Assembly: GCA_902806395.1 (NCBI GenBank)
Contig: CADCWH010000103.1
Coordinates: forward strand, 1 to 6,149
Direction of reading: 5' to 3'
Source: an uncultured Thermomicrobiales bacterium
Lineage (GTDB): Bacteria; Chloroflexota; Chloroflexia; Thermomicrobiales; UBA6265
DNA: 6,149 nt
Below are positions 5,844 to 6,149 of the stretch, in pieces. A program made the translations under genes and the position numbers. Numbering within the stretch: the first letter of the stretch is position 1; each line of letters starts with the position of its first letter. Under the pieces are notes generated by a model. The model did no database searches, had not been told where the DNA came from, and saw only the letters and a program-made list of their open reading frames with translations.

Positions 5844-6092
5844 CTATCCGCCAACCGCCTCGCGGCCGCCCAGGTGACGAGCCAGCGCCGCACGGAGCTG
5901 GTCGACATAGCCACGGTTGGCCTCGCGGATCGTGCGGAACAGCGTCGCGCACTCCTGGTCGTTGGCCTCTAGCGCGTCACTGGCGTACTTCTCAAGCGTC
6001 TCCTGTGCCTGAAGCATGTTGCTGAGCGTGGTGATCAGGTCGTATTCCAGATTCGCCACACCATAGCGGTTCTCGCCAATTCCGGTACCCAT
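5844..6092 (-). CDS. Small helical-hairpin protein of unknown function
   Basis: An 82-residue acidic protein predicted to be almost wholly helical: helix one about residues 13-44 (NLEYDLITTLSNMLQAQETL), a break near Asn44-Asp45, helix two about 46-73, then a Gly-rich tail. It has no signal peptide or membrane segment. The heptad-like pattern of Leu/Ile/Ala and the glutamates Glu16, Glu31, Glu34, Glu42, Glu47 and Glu57 recall half of a ferritin-like four-helix bundle, so a dimer forming such a bundle is possible, but I see no clear metal-binding motif. The ATG at 6092 follows AGGAGA (6103-6098) by five bases, a strong ribosome binding site. GC-rich third positions and the strong start support a real gene. 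The upstream 57 bases leave the window without a gene I can name. Confidence 0.8.
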   Translation of the reverse strand: MGTGIGENRYGVANLEYDLITTLSNMLQAQETLEKYASDALEANDQECATLFRTIREANRGYVDQLRAALARHLGGREAVGG

Positions 6093-6149
6093 GCGCGTCT
6101 CCTATCTGTACGGTCAGGTCGCGTCACCGGGGCAGCCCGCGCCACCCGG

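Overview
This is a strongly GC-rich bacterial window. Every gene I can support lies on the minus strand, so the biological order runs from high to low coordinates. The GC-rich codon use, a Ser/Thr kinase with an extracellular SH3-like domain, a MoaD-MoaE fusion and a small NLEYDL-type helical protein together suggest a Chloroflexota lineage, perhaps Thermomicrobia/Sphaerobacter-like. That assignment is inference; there is no rRNA or marker gene to fix it.

Layout in transcription order: (1) an 82-residue helical-hairpin protein of unknown function (6092-5844), followed by a perfect 15-bp stem (5764-5730); (2) a molybdopterin synthase fusion, MoaD small subunit joined to MoaE large subunit (5575-4826); (3) a 356-bp intergenic region with several hairpins and, near its cysK end, an AT-rich island carrying an extended -10 promoter; (4) cysteine synthase (4469-3423), closed by a textbook intrinsic terminator (3385-3356); (5) an N-acetylmuramoyl-L-alanine amidase-like protein with a separate C-terminal module (3080-1986); (6) a membrane-anchored Ser/Thr kinase-like protein with an outside SH3b-like domain (1819-161). 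The first 160 bases hold no gene I can support.

The genes look like several short transcription units rather than one operon. Sulfur metabolism links two of them loosely: cysteine from CysK is the usual source of the sulfur that ends up on the MoaD C-terminal glycine. The amidase and kinase could form a cell-wall processing and sensing pair, since both have architectures tied to peptidoglycan, but this rests only on adjacency and domain type.

The points most worth a second look are the kinase lacking both conserved catalytic-core lysines, the internal Gly-Gly of the MoaD-MoaE fusion, the unexplained hairpin-rich stretch beside the cysK promoter, and the amidase with no visible export signal. 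I found no CRISPR array, tRNA, rRNA, transposase or clear new multi-gene system. Three starts are placed downstream of the longest possible reading frame because a good Shine-Dalgarno sequence and family alignment favour the inner codon.
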